Source of the DNA: Apostichopus japonicus
Lineage: Eukaryota > Echinodermata > Holothuroidea > Aspidochirotida > Stichopodidae
Assembly (NCBI RefSeq): GCF_037975245.1
Contig: NC_092575.1
Span: 15,294,310 to 15,358,309 of the forward strand
Direction of reading: 5' to 3'
Length of the DNA: 64,000 nucleotides
Made by a program: the position numbers and the translations under genes. The notes under the pieces are model-generated. The model saw only the letters and a list, made by a program, of their open reading frames with translations, did not search any database and had not been told where the DNA came from. Positions 47,913 to 61,110 of the stretch are shown here, in pieces. Each line of letters starts with the position of its first letter. Position 1 is the stretch's first letter.

Positions 47913-48987
47913 CTTTAAATGCAGAAGTTAGGTTAGTTGTCTGATAGATTCACATACCACAGTAGATGATATGTAACTTACAATATGACTATATATATAT
48001 ACATGTATGAAATCTACTATAGCAGTGACGATGTTGATTGTCATCGGGTGATTGTCCAAAATCTTCTACAGGCTGGCAACATATATTTACACTAGCCAAA
48101 ATCAGCCGAACTTACTTCACCAAGTTCTTGAATAATTGAATTTTATAAGAAATTATACTCCTTGATACTAAACTTCTATTACATTAGACTTCAAGACTGT
48201 TTTGTTAAATTTCGAATGTGGTTTGTGTTGTTATGTAAAATGTTTACTAACAAAATGCTTTACTGTTGATGTATATATGGATACACCCCTAACGAAATGC
48301 TTGCCCTTAACGAAACAAATATGCTCCTAGTATTTCTTCTCAGCTATAAGGATGATAAACTCTTAACTTCTTTTTGAAGTATACTTCCCCCGCCAGGATA
48401 CTATAGCTGTCTTCATTATGTATCGGGCTATTCATTTATAGCGCTATTCATTGTTCTACTGTCTATGGGGTTTCCCCTAAGTTTGTAAGCGAGAACAAAG
48501 CAAAGCAGTGCGACAAATACGCCTACATATCAAAATGCACTTAGTTATCTGCAAGTCTGACTGTATTGGATTAATACATAACTTGATACACAATAGACTG
48601 AACATTACACAATATATCAAGGCTACAAAATGAAACCTAAATATGTAATATACTTTCACTTACAAAGGCTACAAAGGTTACTTATCATAACTATCTAGGT
48701 TTGTTACAATAGGGATAAGTGGTGCCTCGATATAATACTTTCAGTATCAGGAATGACTCACAGTGTCAGATATCGTATAACCTGTTATAACTGACGTTTT
48801 ACCTCTCTATCCTAACAGAGTGCTACTTAATGTTGTTCCTTACATTTGTGTTCGGTTTAGGAATCTCATGTTTCGCATATATGCCAAATGTTTTGGTGCA
48901 AATATTTTATTGATTGCCATTTATAAGTCATATATGTTTCCCGTAATGCAGTAAATATCAGCGCATATAAGTACACGAAGAATCAAA

Positions 48988-49425
48988 ATGGTCAGGAGTG
49001 GTTTTCAGACAAGTTTTATCCTTGGATTTGTTCTTTGCCTTGCAAACGGGGACGAGTCTTGCGATGGTTACAGTCATAAGAAAGATAGCGAATTTGTTAA
49101 TCGATTACTTGGACAAGACATCACCTTGTCCTGTGATTTAAAGTCTAACTGTGGAAGAGCTACGTGGGCATTCCGTACAAGTCCTGTGAAATATCTGTAT
49201 GCAGGATCGTGTCCTAACTGTGGAGAGAGTTTCTCTGTCAGTGACATCATCAGCGGAGATATAATGAACACCAGTCTACATATTAACAACATTAATGAGA
49301 GTTTTGCTGGTATCTATGACTGCAACTGTCAGTATGGGAATCAAACAGATAGGGTGAAATGCTTTAACATCCAAATTAAAAACGCTTCGTGTCAATTAGA
49401 GTTAACTCAAAATGATAAAGCAAAG
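48988..49425 (+). CDS. Receptor B exon 1
   Basis: 146 codons ending NDKAK at donor GTAGGT. Signal peptide plus V-type domain. Confidence 0.87.
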
Positions 49426-51045
49426 GTAGGTAAAACTTGGGAATAATGATAATATATTTTTTTTATTTAGAGTGACTTTAAACGCTTACATGAGAAATTT
49501 CTGTCTATTTGATCTAATATATTTTATGATTCCATAATTATTACCTATACCGTGGAAATTTCTACATATGTTGTCACGATCTCTATATTCATAAACACAG
49601 TCCACTCTCAAGATTTTAGGTTTGTTTTTTTAGAGGTGAAATGATTATGGAATCTTTGTTTGCCTTCTCAGGTATTTCATAACAGTTCTGGAAGTCAACA
49701 TGATGAGGCAGTACGTACAGTAAATGTTAACACCGATGACAATATCACAGTCAGATGTATAAACGATGCTGCAAAGTTGAATACTAATTGCAAAAACAGT
49801 AAGTATTATTACAACCAAAATACACGTTAAACCCATTGAAAATATGTGTGATTCATTTAATACAATTCAGAAGAAGAATGAAAATGAACTTCTTAAATTC
49901 TTATAATCCTGTAAATAAATAAATAAATTAATAAGTACACAGATGCGATGCAGCAGTCTACAAAAGTTGGGCCTATAGTTGTACCAACCTAACATTGGAT
50001 ACGGACGTATTCATGTAAGCAATGTGGGTAAAGTTTAATCCAGAACAAGTAAAATGAGGACTGTTTAACTAATTAAATTGCTAAAAGGTGACATATTGGT
50101 CACATTTGGCTGTATGTTATTTGGTTTTGGGCAAAATGTTACTCAAATTGGTTGTTATGTTTTATAATCAAGAAAAGAGTCAAGCGACTTGTTTACTTTA
50201 TGTAGTTATTAAAGTTGGTTCAAGTTGTTAAAGTCTAGGATAATTTATTTGATTTTAATAAACAAGTGGCAGGGTAGATTTTGCTTTGTTTACTTTAACA
50301 CTCACTATTGGTAATTGGTACAATTGATAAAATGAAGAACCTAGTCTGATATGATGTAATAACGACATTCATGACGACATTTCAGACGTTAACTGTCGGA
50401 ATATATCGGAATGAATATAGAATACGTCTTGTAATTAATTGGGGGTGGCACTTAAAGTATCAGTTCTTTCTAAAATCAACAGTTAACTTTTTCCCGAATA
50501 TTTACTTTTCAGAATCAGGATTATTAAAAGTAAAGAAATCAGAATATAGATGCTGGATTAGTTGCAGAATCAACAATTTATGCAAAACGAGAATCATTTT
50601 GAGTGTAATTTCCTCAACAACAAACAGTCCATCAACTTCCATGACGACGGAGGAGGAAGTTACACGAAGAAACAGTTCATTGACTTCAACGTTGTCTCCA
50701 GACGATGGAATTACCGCAATCGTATCCACAACATATTCTGGAAAAAAGATCACAATGCCTGCTACTATGATGTTTGTGGTCATACTCGCAGCTTTCGTTG
50801 TCATTCTTATTTTCATTGTACTTGTTTTGTCGCTGAAAATTTTGAAGGACAAGCGAAAGCGTTCCGCAGAGAAAGAAGAATGGATAAATCCTATTTATGA
50901 AGGATTTGAAGAAGGAAAGGAAAGAGATGGATCTACTGAGCACGAGATATCTATCATAGCTAGTCAACCGGATCAAGAAACTTTGGATGAAGGAGTGTAT
51001 CATTACGTAGTTACTAGCAATAACAATCCTATACATGAATCTTAG
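48988..51045 (+). CDS. Receptor B: Ig-like domains, short stalk, TM, NPIY tail (365 aa)
   Basis: Exons 48988-49425, 49672-49798 and 50513-51045 splice in frame with the same phases as A. Signal peptide 1-21, V-type domain (GQDITLSC, ATWAF, FAGIYDC), second Cys-rich domain (NITVRC ... RCWISCRI). The stalk is much shorter than in A: the 37-residue repeats are missing and it goes from EEEVTRRNSSLTST straight to PDDGITAIVSTTYSGKK. TM about 274-296, DKRKR, NPIY (Tyr about 317), GVYHYVV (Tyr about 351). The membrane and tail are nearly identical to A and D. Exon 1 differs from A at about 26 of 146 residues. Confidence 0.88.
49672..49798 (+). CDS. Receptor B exon 2
   Basis: 127 nt after TTTGCCTTCTCAG. 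VFHNSSGSQHDEAVRTVN..., ends NCKN plus one base at GTAAGT. Confidence 0.86.
50513..51045 (+). CDS. Receptor B exon 3
   Basis: 533 nt after TATTTACTTTTCAG. SGLLKVKKSEYRCWISCRIN, short stalk, TM, tail, stop. Confidence 0.87.
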
Positions 51046-54000
51046 AACTCCTTAACAGTTGTCGTTATCGTAAAGGAGATTAATTAAGGCAAACGTTTAT
51101 CAAGTTAATAACAAGGACAACGAAACTGCTAAGAACTCAATCTTTTCTTAATTTGTCATTGGGTAGCTGGACATAAGTTGTAAGTTCATTTGTTATACAA
51201 ACGTTTTGAAATTGATTCGAAAAATATTTGCTTTGATTACAACTTTATTTGTATCCATAACTGTGTAAATATATGCTCTCGATGTATATAATGAAAATGT
51301 ACAAAATAAAGAAAAATGCAAAGAATATCATATCTAAAATTGAGAAAAGTGAGAAAGAAGAGAGACATATGAACGCATGTCTATACTTAATCTTTTATCA
51401 TTCTGATTGAGATAACGATCAGTTTCGTTTACTAGACAATCGTAAGAAACACACATAACTAGATGTAGGATGTGGGAAGGTGGGGGGGGGGGGGCGATGG
51501 GGCTGAAGCCCCCATATGATACCCGGGCAATATGCTGGATTGTTCCGGGAAAGTACCCCCCTCAAATAAATTGCAATGTTCTTGCTTGATGAGAGTCAGT
51601 TGTTCCGTAAACTCGTTGATAAAACTACCGTTCTCAGTTTAACCAACTAATCTGACGTTGATGTTGTGGATTTCTGGCACAATTCGCACTCCATGCTTAT
51701 TTTCTCTGTCCAAGACGATGTTATGATATCACTGTTGGCATTCCTTATATCGAATTTCAAGATGAGGGGTATCTCACCAGTACACCATTCCATACCAGGT
51801 TGGTTTTATTTTCCAAAATTATATAACCGGCTAATCGAACTGGGCTCCTGGTCCCTTACTATAACTGCTGTAGATTTCGTTTATAATGTTATGACATAAA
51901 ATTATGTTAAGAGCAGAGGGAAGTGCAAGCTGAAATGTGACGGGGATTGAGGATATAGGAATGTATGTTCTTAATGTCGAATTAAATAAATATCAGTGAA
52001 AGTTATAAAGAAAGTGTATACATGTGTTGCAAAATGATTGGAAAGAAACATTAAATGCTGTATTTTTTAGTTCATGAGTGCACGCTTGATAAGTATGTGC
52101 CGCGGTGTATATGCAAAAATCATGCGGACTACACTGAAGGATTGCAATAATAAAGTACCAAAATATTTTCACTTCATGTTTATGGGTAGATCTTTATTAT
52201 TAAATTTACCATTGTAATTTCTTTGTCTGTGATGATTCATACGTGCACTCTATTTATAATTGTGCTATCAGTACTTGTAGGCAGAGGAGCCGAGGGAAAC
52301 AAATATCGGTAGAAGGGAAAAAAAATATCGGTAGGTAATGTAGTTACTAAAATACGAAATAGCGGTGTGTAAGAAAACATCGATAATGTGTCAAAAAGTC
52401 CGCGAGCAAATACGTGGTTATTCTGATTGTGTGTTTCTTGAGAAGAGAAAAATAAGGTTTGTAGTTTAATTTAATTACAAATAGGAAAAATCAGAAGAGG
52501 TGTCCGTGTTCGGTTGTCGGGACCCTCCCTGGATGCGACACTGAAAAGGTATGACCCTAAACATTGTAACTATAACTCGAGTTATATAAACTTGTAGTAT
52601 TGTAGTTAACTAGTAGAACCTACACCAGGGATAATTATGTACCGCGGTGTAGATAGAGAGGTCCCTTGCATTGAGCAGTAGAATTGTAATGATAAATTTA
52701 AGACACTTTCACTTTCACTTTAAGCTTATGTTAAGTGTATTCATAATGTATTCCAATCTGCACTTTCGCTTCTGGTGATGAGTCATACGGTTTCATGCAC
52801 TGCAACAGTAGTTGCAGATTTTCTGTAAGAGAGGCCAATGAGACACGTATCGGTATATACCGAAGCTACAATACCAAAATACCGGCGTTTAGAAAAACAT
52901 CGGTAAAAGTAAGGAATACGGGCGCACGAAGCGAGTTTATATTTTTTCTTCATAACTGATGTCTGTTTTTCTGAGAAAAAGTATCTTAGTAGCAATATTA
53001 TTTATATTATGTGGGAAAATAAATCAGATCAGGGGCCCGAGGGTCCGGTTTACATCCCTAAAGACCCCGCCCCCTCTGAGAAGTTCTGACTCATTATATA
53101 TGGTAACGATTTATAATTAGTAGCATATTAAAGATAGAATTAAGATCTCTTTACTTCAGGTTTCTGTTGCGTGTATTCATTATGTATGCAACAGTGCACT
53201 TTCTATTTCAATGATGACTTGTTCGGTCTCATGCATCCTATAATAGTTATAACGCTTTACACGAAATGTCATTAATGGTAATTCTAGTTACATTTCATTG
53301 TTTACAAAATTCTAACCTCTTCGTGCTGAGAGCGAAACTGCTTGAAAATGTATTAAGAAAAAAAAAAGCATAACGTATCTCGCCGGTTACAAATCATCCA
53401 CCTCGTAAATACTTGACAAATATGTTTGCTGTCCCAATGTCACGCACGATGTTTAATACTCGTCTAATAAAGAGAGAAAGAACAGGGGAACTTGTACCGC
53501 CTCAGTCTTATGAAAACCTAAAAAATGCCGCTTTTAATAATTTGATATGCTTCATTTCAGTTATGAAATATACCCATTTCCATATTGATAATGAAAAGGT
53601 GCTTCTTTGATAGTAAGAACAGAAACGAACTTTATAAGAGAAATTAAGAAAATGTAGCACGACCATGCCCTTTAATTAAAAAAATCTTGTCAAAAATATA
53701 TAAAAAGTGCATTTTAGTTAAACAATTTCAAGTACTGGAATTCGTGACACAGAACGTACAGAGGGCCCTACTTGTGAGGACTGTTTCGAGGTGATATTTT
53801 CGATCTACTTCCTTTAGTCTGACATGTCCCACTCCCCGACGAGTGTTGTGCTCCTCCTGGTCATACATATTGAATAATAATCCTTCTCCGCCATCTCTGC
53901 ACAAATAAGTTGTGAAGATTAAGGCGATTAAAAGTCCAAAACAGTCTTATTAAGACATTGACGTATCTATTTGATTGAGTAAGGAACTATAACTTTTCAC

Positions 54001-55219
54001 ACGAAAACAAACAATAAAATAATGTAGCTTATTTCTATGGTTGAATTGTTTACATCTTTGCTGTCACTGACTTCAATATAACTGCAGAGGCATACGACAG
54101 TATTTCTGACGAGAGAAATGAATTGTTATTGCGTTGCTAAGTCAAACTTTCGTAAACAGAAAGGAAAACAAAGATGTTTAATGATTAACATCACTTAACA
54201 ACTGACGGTTATATATAGTTCTATTAACTAGTTCTTAGAGATAATTTCGTCCTAATATGAGAACAGATATAGGCCTACCCAGAGATTCCCCTTTGTTATT
54301 TTCAAGAGGGTATTATCTCCTTGTTATTATGTCGTTATAGTAAAGTGTTATGAAACCCGTCCGTTGAAGAAAATATTGTTGCATTACCATTGTCATATGC
54401 CATAAAAAGCTGCTTGTAACCTTTTTGGAAATAATTTACTTAATAATTCAAATATTTTATCACAAGGATAATAAATTTGCAGCATGTTTGGGCACGCTGT
54501 ACTGTGTCTTCTGAAATGAGCAGTGTACTCTCTCACACTGAAAGTAAAATGTCCAATGTGACAGCTGATTGTGACCTTTTCGTATTTACTGCAATACCTA
54601 CACTGATTTGTTAAATGTTGGTGCAAAATAATAAAGATTGTATTAATGAATATGCATTACTTTCGCAGCTGCAGCAATTGTGTTGTGGCAATCATGCAGT
54701 TAAAACAGTAAATCGAAGAGATGTATGTTACCTTCGTTTAATGAATATTCATGAATATTCTACAAAGTGGCGTCCAGCGATAAGTTCTTTCACTTTTGAT
54801 TTGGTAACATTTCATATCTCGCAAACAATATGCGTTCTTTGGAATTAAGTGCTACAGTTCCGCAGCGCAGTCAACTGCAGATGTGCTAGATTTCGTTAAT
54901 TCTTATGACACTGAGATTGAAGTCTTTATCCTCATTTCTAATATTTTGGAGAGTGGTATTCTATTCCTGTTCTGTTACACCAGGGATTTGCTGGTGCTCT
55001 CAACATCTTGTTTTGATATACATAGGCCTTCTCATCGTTCATAAAGCAATCTTTTTTTTTTGTGAACTTTAGGCTTTGTCAGATTGCGATACTTTAAATT
55101 AGAAATCATATTTATGCCTGCTTTGTAATTATAATTGAATCAATTTGAATGTTAGCATATTCTGATATTTGTCAGAATGGAATACCACAAACTTTGGAAA
55201 TAATTATAATTCTTGGATT
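51046..55219. repeat. 3' flank of receptor B and spacer to receptor C
   Basis: 51046-52440 is homologous to the block after A. 52600-53000 is a second, related block that recurs at 62980-63268. Both contain TCATACG(G/T)T.TCATGCACT and ATCGGTA elements, so they look like ancient tandem duplicates. 53240-55219 shows no recognisable feature. AATAAA at 51305-51310 is the likely polyadenylation signal of B. Confidence 0.65.
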
Positions 55220-55327
55220 TGTTCCAAATTTTTTGGTGTAACTATTTCATTGATTGCCATTAATAAGTCATATTTGTGTCCCGTTATGCAGTAAACATCA
55301 ACACATTATAGTACAAGAAGAATCAAA

Positions 55328-55765
55328 ATGGATAGGAGTGTTTTTCAGACAAGTTTTATCCTTGGATTTGTTCTATACCTTGCAATAGGGCAAGATACTT
55401 GCGATGGTTACAGTCATAAGAATGATAGCAACTTTGTTTATGGAGTACTTGGACAAAACATAACCTTGTCCTGTGAGTTACAGGCTTACTGTATTAGAGG
55501 TCTGTGGGCATTCCGTAAAAGTCCTGTGAAATATCTGACAGCAGGATCGTGTTCTAACTGTGTAGAGAGTTTCTCTGTAACTGACATCATCAACGGAGAC
55601 ATAATGTACTCCAGTCTACATATAATTAACATTAATGAGCGTCTTGCTGGTATCTATGACTGTAGCTGTCTGCATGATAATGGAGCAGATAAGGTGAAAT
55701 GCTTTAACCTACAAATTGAACACGCTTCGTGTCAATTAGAGTTAACTCAAAGTGAGAAAGTAAAG
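55328..55765 (+). CDS. Receptor C exon 1
   Basis: 146 codons ending SEKVK at donor GTAGGT. Upstream identity to A and B is confined to about the last 110 bp. Confidence 0.86.
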
Positions 55766-57303
55766 GTAGGTAAAACTTCGGCATATTTATTTGATTTTTA
55801 TCTAGAATGACTTTCAATGCTTTCATGACCAATTTGTGTCTATATGATCTAAAATATTTTATGATTCCATAATTAGTACTTACATTGTGCAAATTTCTTC
55901 ATATGTTGTCACGATCCCTATATCAATAAACACAGTCCACTCTCAAGATTTTAGGTATTTTTTGAGGTGAAATATGATTATTTGATCATTGTTTGCCTTC
56001 GCAGGTATTCCATAACAGTTATGGAAGTCAACATGGTGAGGCAGTACGTACAGTAAATGTTAACACCGATGACAATATCACAGCCAGATGCGTAAACAAC
56101 GTTGCAAAGCTGAATACAAATTGCCAAAACAGTAAGTATTATTACAACAACCACACACGTAAATCCCATACAATGGATAAATTAAGACTTTCGTCTGATA
56201 GATATGAAGACATGAAGACACTTTCGAATATATCGGAATGAATGTAGAATACTTCTTGTAATTACATTTGTTTTCTGCGGAGCTCTAGAGAGGACATGGT
56301 AAAAAAAAATATATTACGTACTTACGTGATAGTACTACATACGTACGTAAGAATATCATGTACGTAAGTGATATTTATTACGCACGTGATATATATGACG
56401 TACGCACGTGATAATTAATACGTACGTTCGTAATAGGTACGTATTAATTACTACGTAATACGTAATGATCAATATGTACGTACTAATTATAACGAATGTA
56501 GGCCTACCTACATACGTGCTTTTACTACTTGATATAGTCTATGTTAACACCTGTCTAACGTAAGCGAGCCTAGGTGGTATACTGTGTGATACATCTTTAT
56601 TCCCCATGTCCTCTCTAAAGCTTCTTAGTTTTCCATAGTTGATGTGAGACGCTAAGGAAAATTTCTTTCTAAAATCAACGATTCATTATTCAAGAATATT
56701 TACATTTCAGGATCAGGGTTGTTAAAAATAAAGGAATCAAAAGAAAGATGCCGGATTAGTTGCATAATCAACAACTTATGCGAGACGAGAATCATCTTGA
56801 GTGTAATTTCCTCAACAACAAACAATCCATCAACTTCCACGGCGATGGAGCAGGTTACACGAAGAACTAAACTCACAATTACTAACTCAAGCTCTGTCAC
56901 TTTTGCGACATCGCCATACACTACAGATAGAAACAGTTTATCGACCTCCTTGATGAGGAATAAATCTGGAAAAAAGATCACCGCTAACATGACAGGTATC
57001 TTAGTCGGCATTATAGTAATCATAACGCTTGTTCTTGTACTAATCTTAATTATTATTTCCTTGTTTTGGCTTGTTTCACGGAAATATTCGAAGAAAGTTG
57101 AACATGAATATTCAAGAGATATCCCTCTCTCCACAGCCGCAACTGACGAAACTAAATATTCAAAAACTATATATCCATCGACTATGGATAATAGTGATAT
57201 TGAATATGCAAGACATATTTATCCATCGACATTGGATAATAATGATATTGAATATGAGAGACATTTTCATAATTTAGTAACTCTTTATGACGAAATCAAA
57301 TAA
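55328..57303 (+). CDS. Receptor C: Ig-like domains, different TM and Tyr-repeat tail (385 aa)
   Basis: Exons 55328-55765, 56005-56131 and 56711-57303 splice in frame. Signal peptide and V-type domain as in A/B but more diverged (GQNITLSC, GLWAF, LAGIYDC). Second domain ITARC ... RCRISCIIN. Stalk with about one degenerate 37-residue repeat, then a switch to NKSGKKITANMTG and a different TM (about 283-310, GILVGIIVIITLVLVLILII). The tail has SRKYSKKVEHEYSRDI, then two units of IYPST.DN.DIEY and a terminal TLYDEIK (Tyr381). No canonical ITAM or ITIM, no NPxY. YDEI fits an SH2-ligand pattern. The tail is shared only with pseudogene E. Confidence 0.87.
56005..56131 (+). CDS. Receptor C exon 2
   Basis: 127 nt, VFHNSYGSQHGEAVRTVN..., between CCTTCGCAG and GTAAGT. 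Confidence 0.86.
56288..56615. mobile_element. TA-flanked MITE in receptor C intron 2
   Basis: Same GAGAGGACATGG inverted ends and TA flanks as 41873-42111, at the equivalent intron position, with a longer ACGTACGTA-rich palindromic interior. Absent from receptor B intron 2. Confidence 0.75.
56711..57303 (+). CDS. Receptor C exon 3
   Basis: 593 nt after TTTACATTTCAG. SGLLKIKESKERCRISC..., C-type TM and tail, stop TAA. Confidence 0.86.
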
Positions 57304-57643
57304 TAAGCAGTGCCTACCACAGTCATCATGATTTAAGCAAAGGAAGAAAAGACTTGTTCTTAAATATATGTCATTGCGAAGTACCTTCATGAAAGTACTT
57401 TTGTTAAAGTTTGTTACGTTCGTCTATATACTTCAAAATCGAGAGACAATTCTTGCCCCTTTTCTATTAATTACCGTACCCGATGAGATCTTATATGTTT
57501 GTGTGCGACTACTGTAACTTTACATATTTGTTTCAATTGAATCAGATGAGCCCGAATCACCACAGTCATTAAATTGCCGGGTTGTGTCTATTGTGGAGTG
57601 TTCTCTCTCTCTATGATTTGCATATTTTATGCATTGATATTCC

Positions 57644-57649
57644 AATAAA
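57644..57649 (+). promoter_or_regulatory. Candidate polyadenylation signal of receptor C
   Basis: AATAAA 340 nt after the stop codon, in sequence shared with the 3' flank of pseudogene E. Confidence 0.4.
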
Positions 57650-58399
57650 AGAAAGAAAATGTAAAGAATGGATAGAACTTGGAATTATGAATCATTTTCG
57701 GAATTATTTGATTGTACCATGGCATAGCAACGGAAAGTAAGCCAAAGTTGGAAGTGTGCTTGCAGTTGTCCCAAGATGTTTTCAGAAATATGGATCGTAA
57801 CGATGCTATAAATTAAAACGTTTGGCCAAAAAAATCACTATTTATTAACCTTATTTGTGTTAGCGTACTTAAATCTACAAAATGGTCATATTAATGTGTG
57901 TTTTAAATATCAAGAACGTAAGAACTATCTCCATAGTATTATTTCTATAACTTTCTTAATGTAAGTATTCAATGTTTATTTAAACAAAGAATGACGTTGT
58001 AACTTTTCCAAATTCATCCACTTAAATTTTGGACTGATTCCGTTTCTTTTTAAGTGAACTGAGTCATGATGAAAGTAGACATATTTATTCAACAATGAGT
58101 TAACTTTACCAGTTCAGTAGGAGGCCATAACTGGTATCACCGTGCTATGCTATAAAAGTTTGTATGTCGGGCGTAATTTTGAAAGGGATATTCCCACGTA
58201 CCTGACGTGACATATTGCTAATTTTCATTCAGGACTTTAGATGTAATTAAATGTTAGTAGGATGCTAGGATGCGAGTGTACGTGACATGGCGAAGTATTG
58301 GTAGCAATATTCTCATCGTTGTGACAGTGGAAGTGCATTGCATTTGCATTGAGAAAAAGCTTAATCGTTTTTCATGTTGAGATTTATGGAGGGTGTCAA

Positions 58400-58590
58400 A
58401 ATAGTCATTAGCACAACATTGCGTGTAGAAGTAATCATCGACCTAGAGTATAGCCTACGTATGGGTCAGACTGCAGCATTTCACAGCTATTAAAAAAAAA
58501 AAATTATTTGATAAGGAGAGGTCTCTCGACAGCACCCCTGCGAGGGTTCCCGCTGCAAAACACATATGTAGGTGTTGTGCTGAATAACAC
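58400..58590. repeat. Paralog of the 35.5-36.0 kb flanks without the MITE (empty site)
   Basis: TTAGCACAACATTGCGTGTAG, then AAGTAATCAT.GACCTAG, TATAGCCTA.GTATG and AGCACCCCTG align with 35500-35536 joined to 35907-36010. Confidence 0.8.
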
Positions 58591-59734
58591 ATTAAGACAT
58601 GCTTTGTAGACATGTTTATCTTCACCTGATCAGAAAAAAAGGACACACGCATGTACACTTCTTTGACAGTAGGCTTGCTAACCAACGTCCATAGTCTATA
58701 TGCCTCCTACCCACAAATAAGGGTTACGTAACAGTTTGAAAGAGTGGAGAAGAACAGGAAAAGTAACACATCAAAACCATATATTACCTATAAAATGTCC
58801 ATGCTATTTTCGTTTTGGTTTCATAGCACACATAGCCCCAAGCGTTTCAATATGCACACAAATGTTTCAATCCGTTGGAGACTCTGCGTTCTTTGCAGGA
58901 ATAAGTCTATCCGTACAGGGTTCGTCAATGCATGTATTCGTCCCTTTTCATCTACAATATATTCCTAATCCCAATGATGTTTTAAAGCGTTTCGACCCGA
59001 AGTGCGCGATAACTTCAAAGTCAGCAGTAAAAGCAAGCGTTTCGTTGAGTCTTATACAGTTATGGAAGGGGTGTATTTTACATGAAGTTATAATTTTGAC
59101 GATGCAGACCTTATAAGATGTTACCTTAGATGTATTGTTATGTAGGGCAGTGGCGGAATCTGCTTGTGGCAGATGCTACATATAGTTACCGTGTGAGTTT
59201 CACATTCCTAAATCACAGATTTGAAATGAAGATATAAAGTTAAATTGTAAAATGTTGTGAACATATCTGGCAAAAGGTGTCTGTTTGTAACATTATACTA
59301 TGACGATTTGTTGACCAATGTGAGAATGGTTTCATTTATGTTGTATTGTAAATGTTGTATATTGAACAGAATGACTTGAAGCATTTGTTCAAGTCTATGC
59401 CAAATATGTTGTTCTCTTCTACAGTTCTTAGAAATATGATTTCATCTCAGCCATACATGCTCAAATTCTTTGTTCTTACATTAAGTTAATATTTATATAA
59501 GTTGTTCACTTGCTCTTGTACAATACAGTTCAATAAAATACCCGCTTACTCTAATTATTGAGTTCTTTCATATTTTGTAGCTTTACCCACGTTTATATAT
59601 ACTTTATGGTCGAAACACCTGTTTTTTCATTGACGACGAGGATTTTCTTAAAACTTTTGGAATTTTATTCTTAACTGGTTCCAACATTTGTTATAATGGC
59701 ATTGATTGTGAAAATTGAATAATTTGATTTAACT

Positions 59735-60065
59735 AATGAGGACTTTGATAGCTATTAAGAGAGACACAGTTCTCTTTGGCAAATGGTGTCAAAGACGATA
59801 AGAAGGTTGCAGTATTTTTTAGTCTTATCGGAACTAAGACATATTGCTTATTAAAAACTTTATTATTGGCCTATTATCCGTCTGATACGTCTTACGATGG
59901 ACTAGTCAAAAAATTAAAAGACCACTTAACATCGAAACCCTTGGTTATAGCCGAGCCGAGAAAAAGCTGTTGTTGCAGGATAAACTTACGTTTGACGAAG
60001 CAATAGAAATTGTTCTCGTCTGTGAAATGGCAGACAGGAACGTTAATGACAAAGTCAAAAAGTGA
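59735..60065 (+). pseudogene. Ty3/gypsy-type retrotransposon gag remnant
   Basis: Frame reads ANGVKDDKKVAVFFSLIGTK, then KTLLLAYYPSDTSYDGLVKK, LKDHLTSKPLVIAE, and after a deletion and frame change LLLQDKLTFDEAIEIVL. This is the order found in gag proteins of Ty3/gypsy elements. A stop and indels show it is dead; pol was not found. Confidence 0.7.
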
Positions 60066-60689
60066 CGCAAAATGCAAAGCAAACCCACACTGGTAAAAAA
60101 ATATCTGTAAATTTACAGCAGTATCTGTCAATTAGTTTCCAGAGACTTGTTGTACATCTACAATTATGCTTTGTTTACCTTTACACAAGGTGTCGTTCAC
60201 CTACAATTTCTCTAAAATGACAGTACCATTTAATAATTGTACAGTAGGTTCTGTAAAGTCACAGTTTTTTTTGTATAGAAACAATTACCTTCTGTTATTT
60301 GATGGAAAGTGGGTGTATATTTACGAAGCCTTTGTGTACAGAAACATTCTCTTTTTGTATGTTGATGCAAGGTATCTGTATATTTATGGTTAGTGGGAAA
60401 CAGGAACCACTCATATATTAACAAAGGGTATCTCAACAATTACATCCTGCTTCCGTGGCATTACAGCTCTTGTTGTAGAAGAAGGTAGATTATTAATATT
60501 TGAACAAATAACATTCAGACAAATAACAAAGCACTGCTTTTGTTTCAACTTACAACACGTTATTTTTTTTATGAGCTTGTAATACAGCTGGAACAGAAAG
60601 AAAGATACGTGAGAAACCCAAATAAGGAGGAATTAGGATGAATTGAGATCACTAAAGTATAACAGCAAAACGGATTACAGTAATAATTA

Positions 60690-61110
60690 TAATAATATAA
60701 AAAGCGCTTTCCATGAAATCTCGATGCGCTGTACAGCATAAAATGTTAAAGATTTAAATGATCATAAAAATGCACAATAGCATGAAGAGAGGTAAGATAA
60801 TAAAAAACATAAAAGAATAAATCACTCTAAGCATTTAAAAAAAAATAAGTCTTCAAGTTCTTCCTAAAAATATTAAGATTGTTCAAATTGCGGAGATCTG
60901 AAGGTAGGCTCTTCCAAACAACCGGAGCAGCGACAGAACACCGTTTATCTCCGTAGCACTTGGTCGTCGAGTTATGTGGGTGACGTAGAAGAAGTTCAGA
61001 TGATGAGCGGAGAGACCGGCCGGGAACGTATTCTTTGATGAGATCCGATATGTAAGCAGGAGCCCACATGAAGAGATTTGAAGGTCAGCATTGCTATTTT
61101 GTAATAAAAC
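60690..61110 (-). mobile_element. 3' end of a LINE retrotransposon
   Basis: Minus frame reads APAYISDLIKEYVPGRSLRS, then CYGDKRCSVAAPVVWKSLPS and NNLNIFRKNLKTYFF. This is the conserved reverse-transcriptase-ORF tail of CR1/L2-like LINEs. A short 3' UTR with GCGCTTTTTATATTATT follows. 5' truncated. Confidence 0.8.

Noticed and set aside
60085-60395. Possible MITE with CACTGGTAAAAA-like and complementary ends
   Set aside because: Inverted-end similarity is weak and no clear target-site duplication was found.
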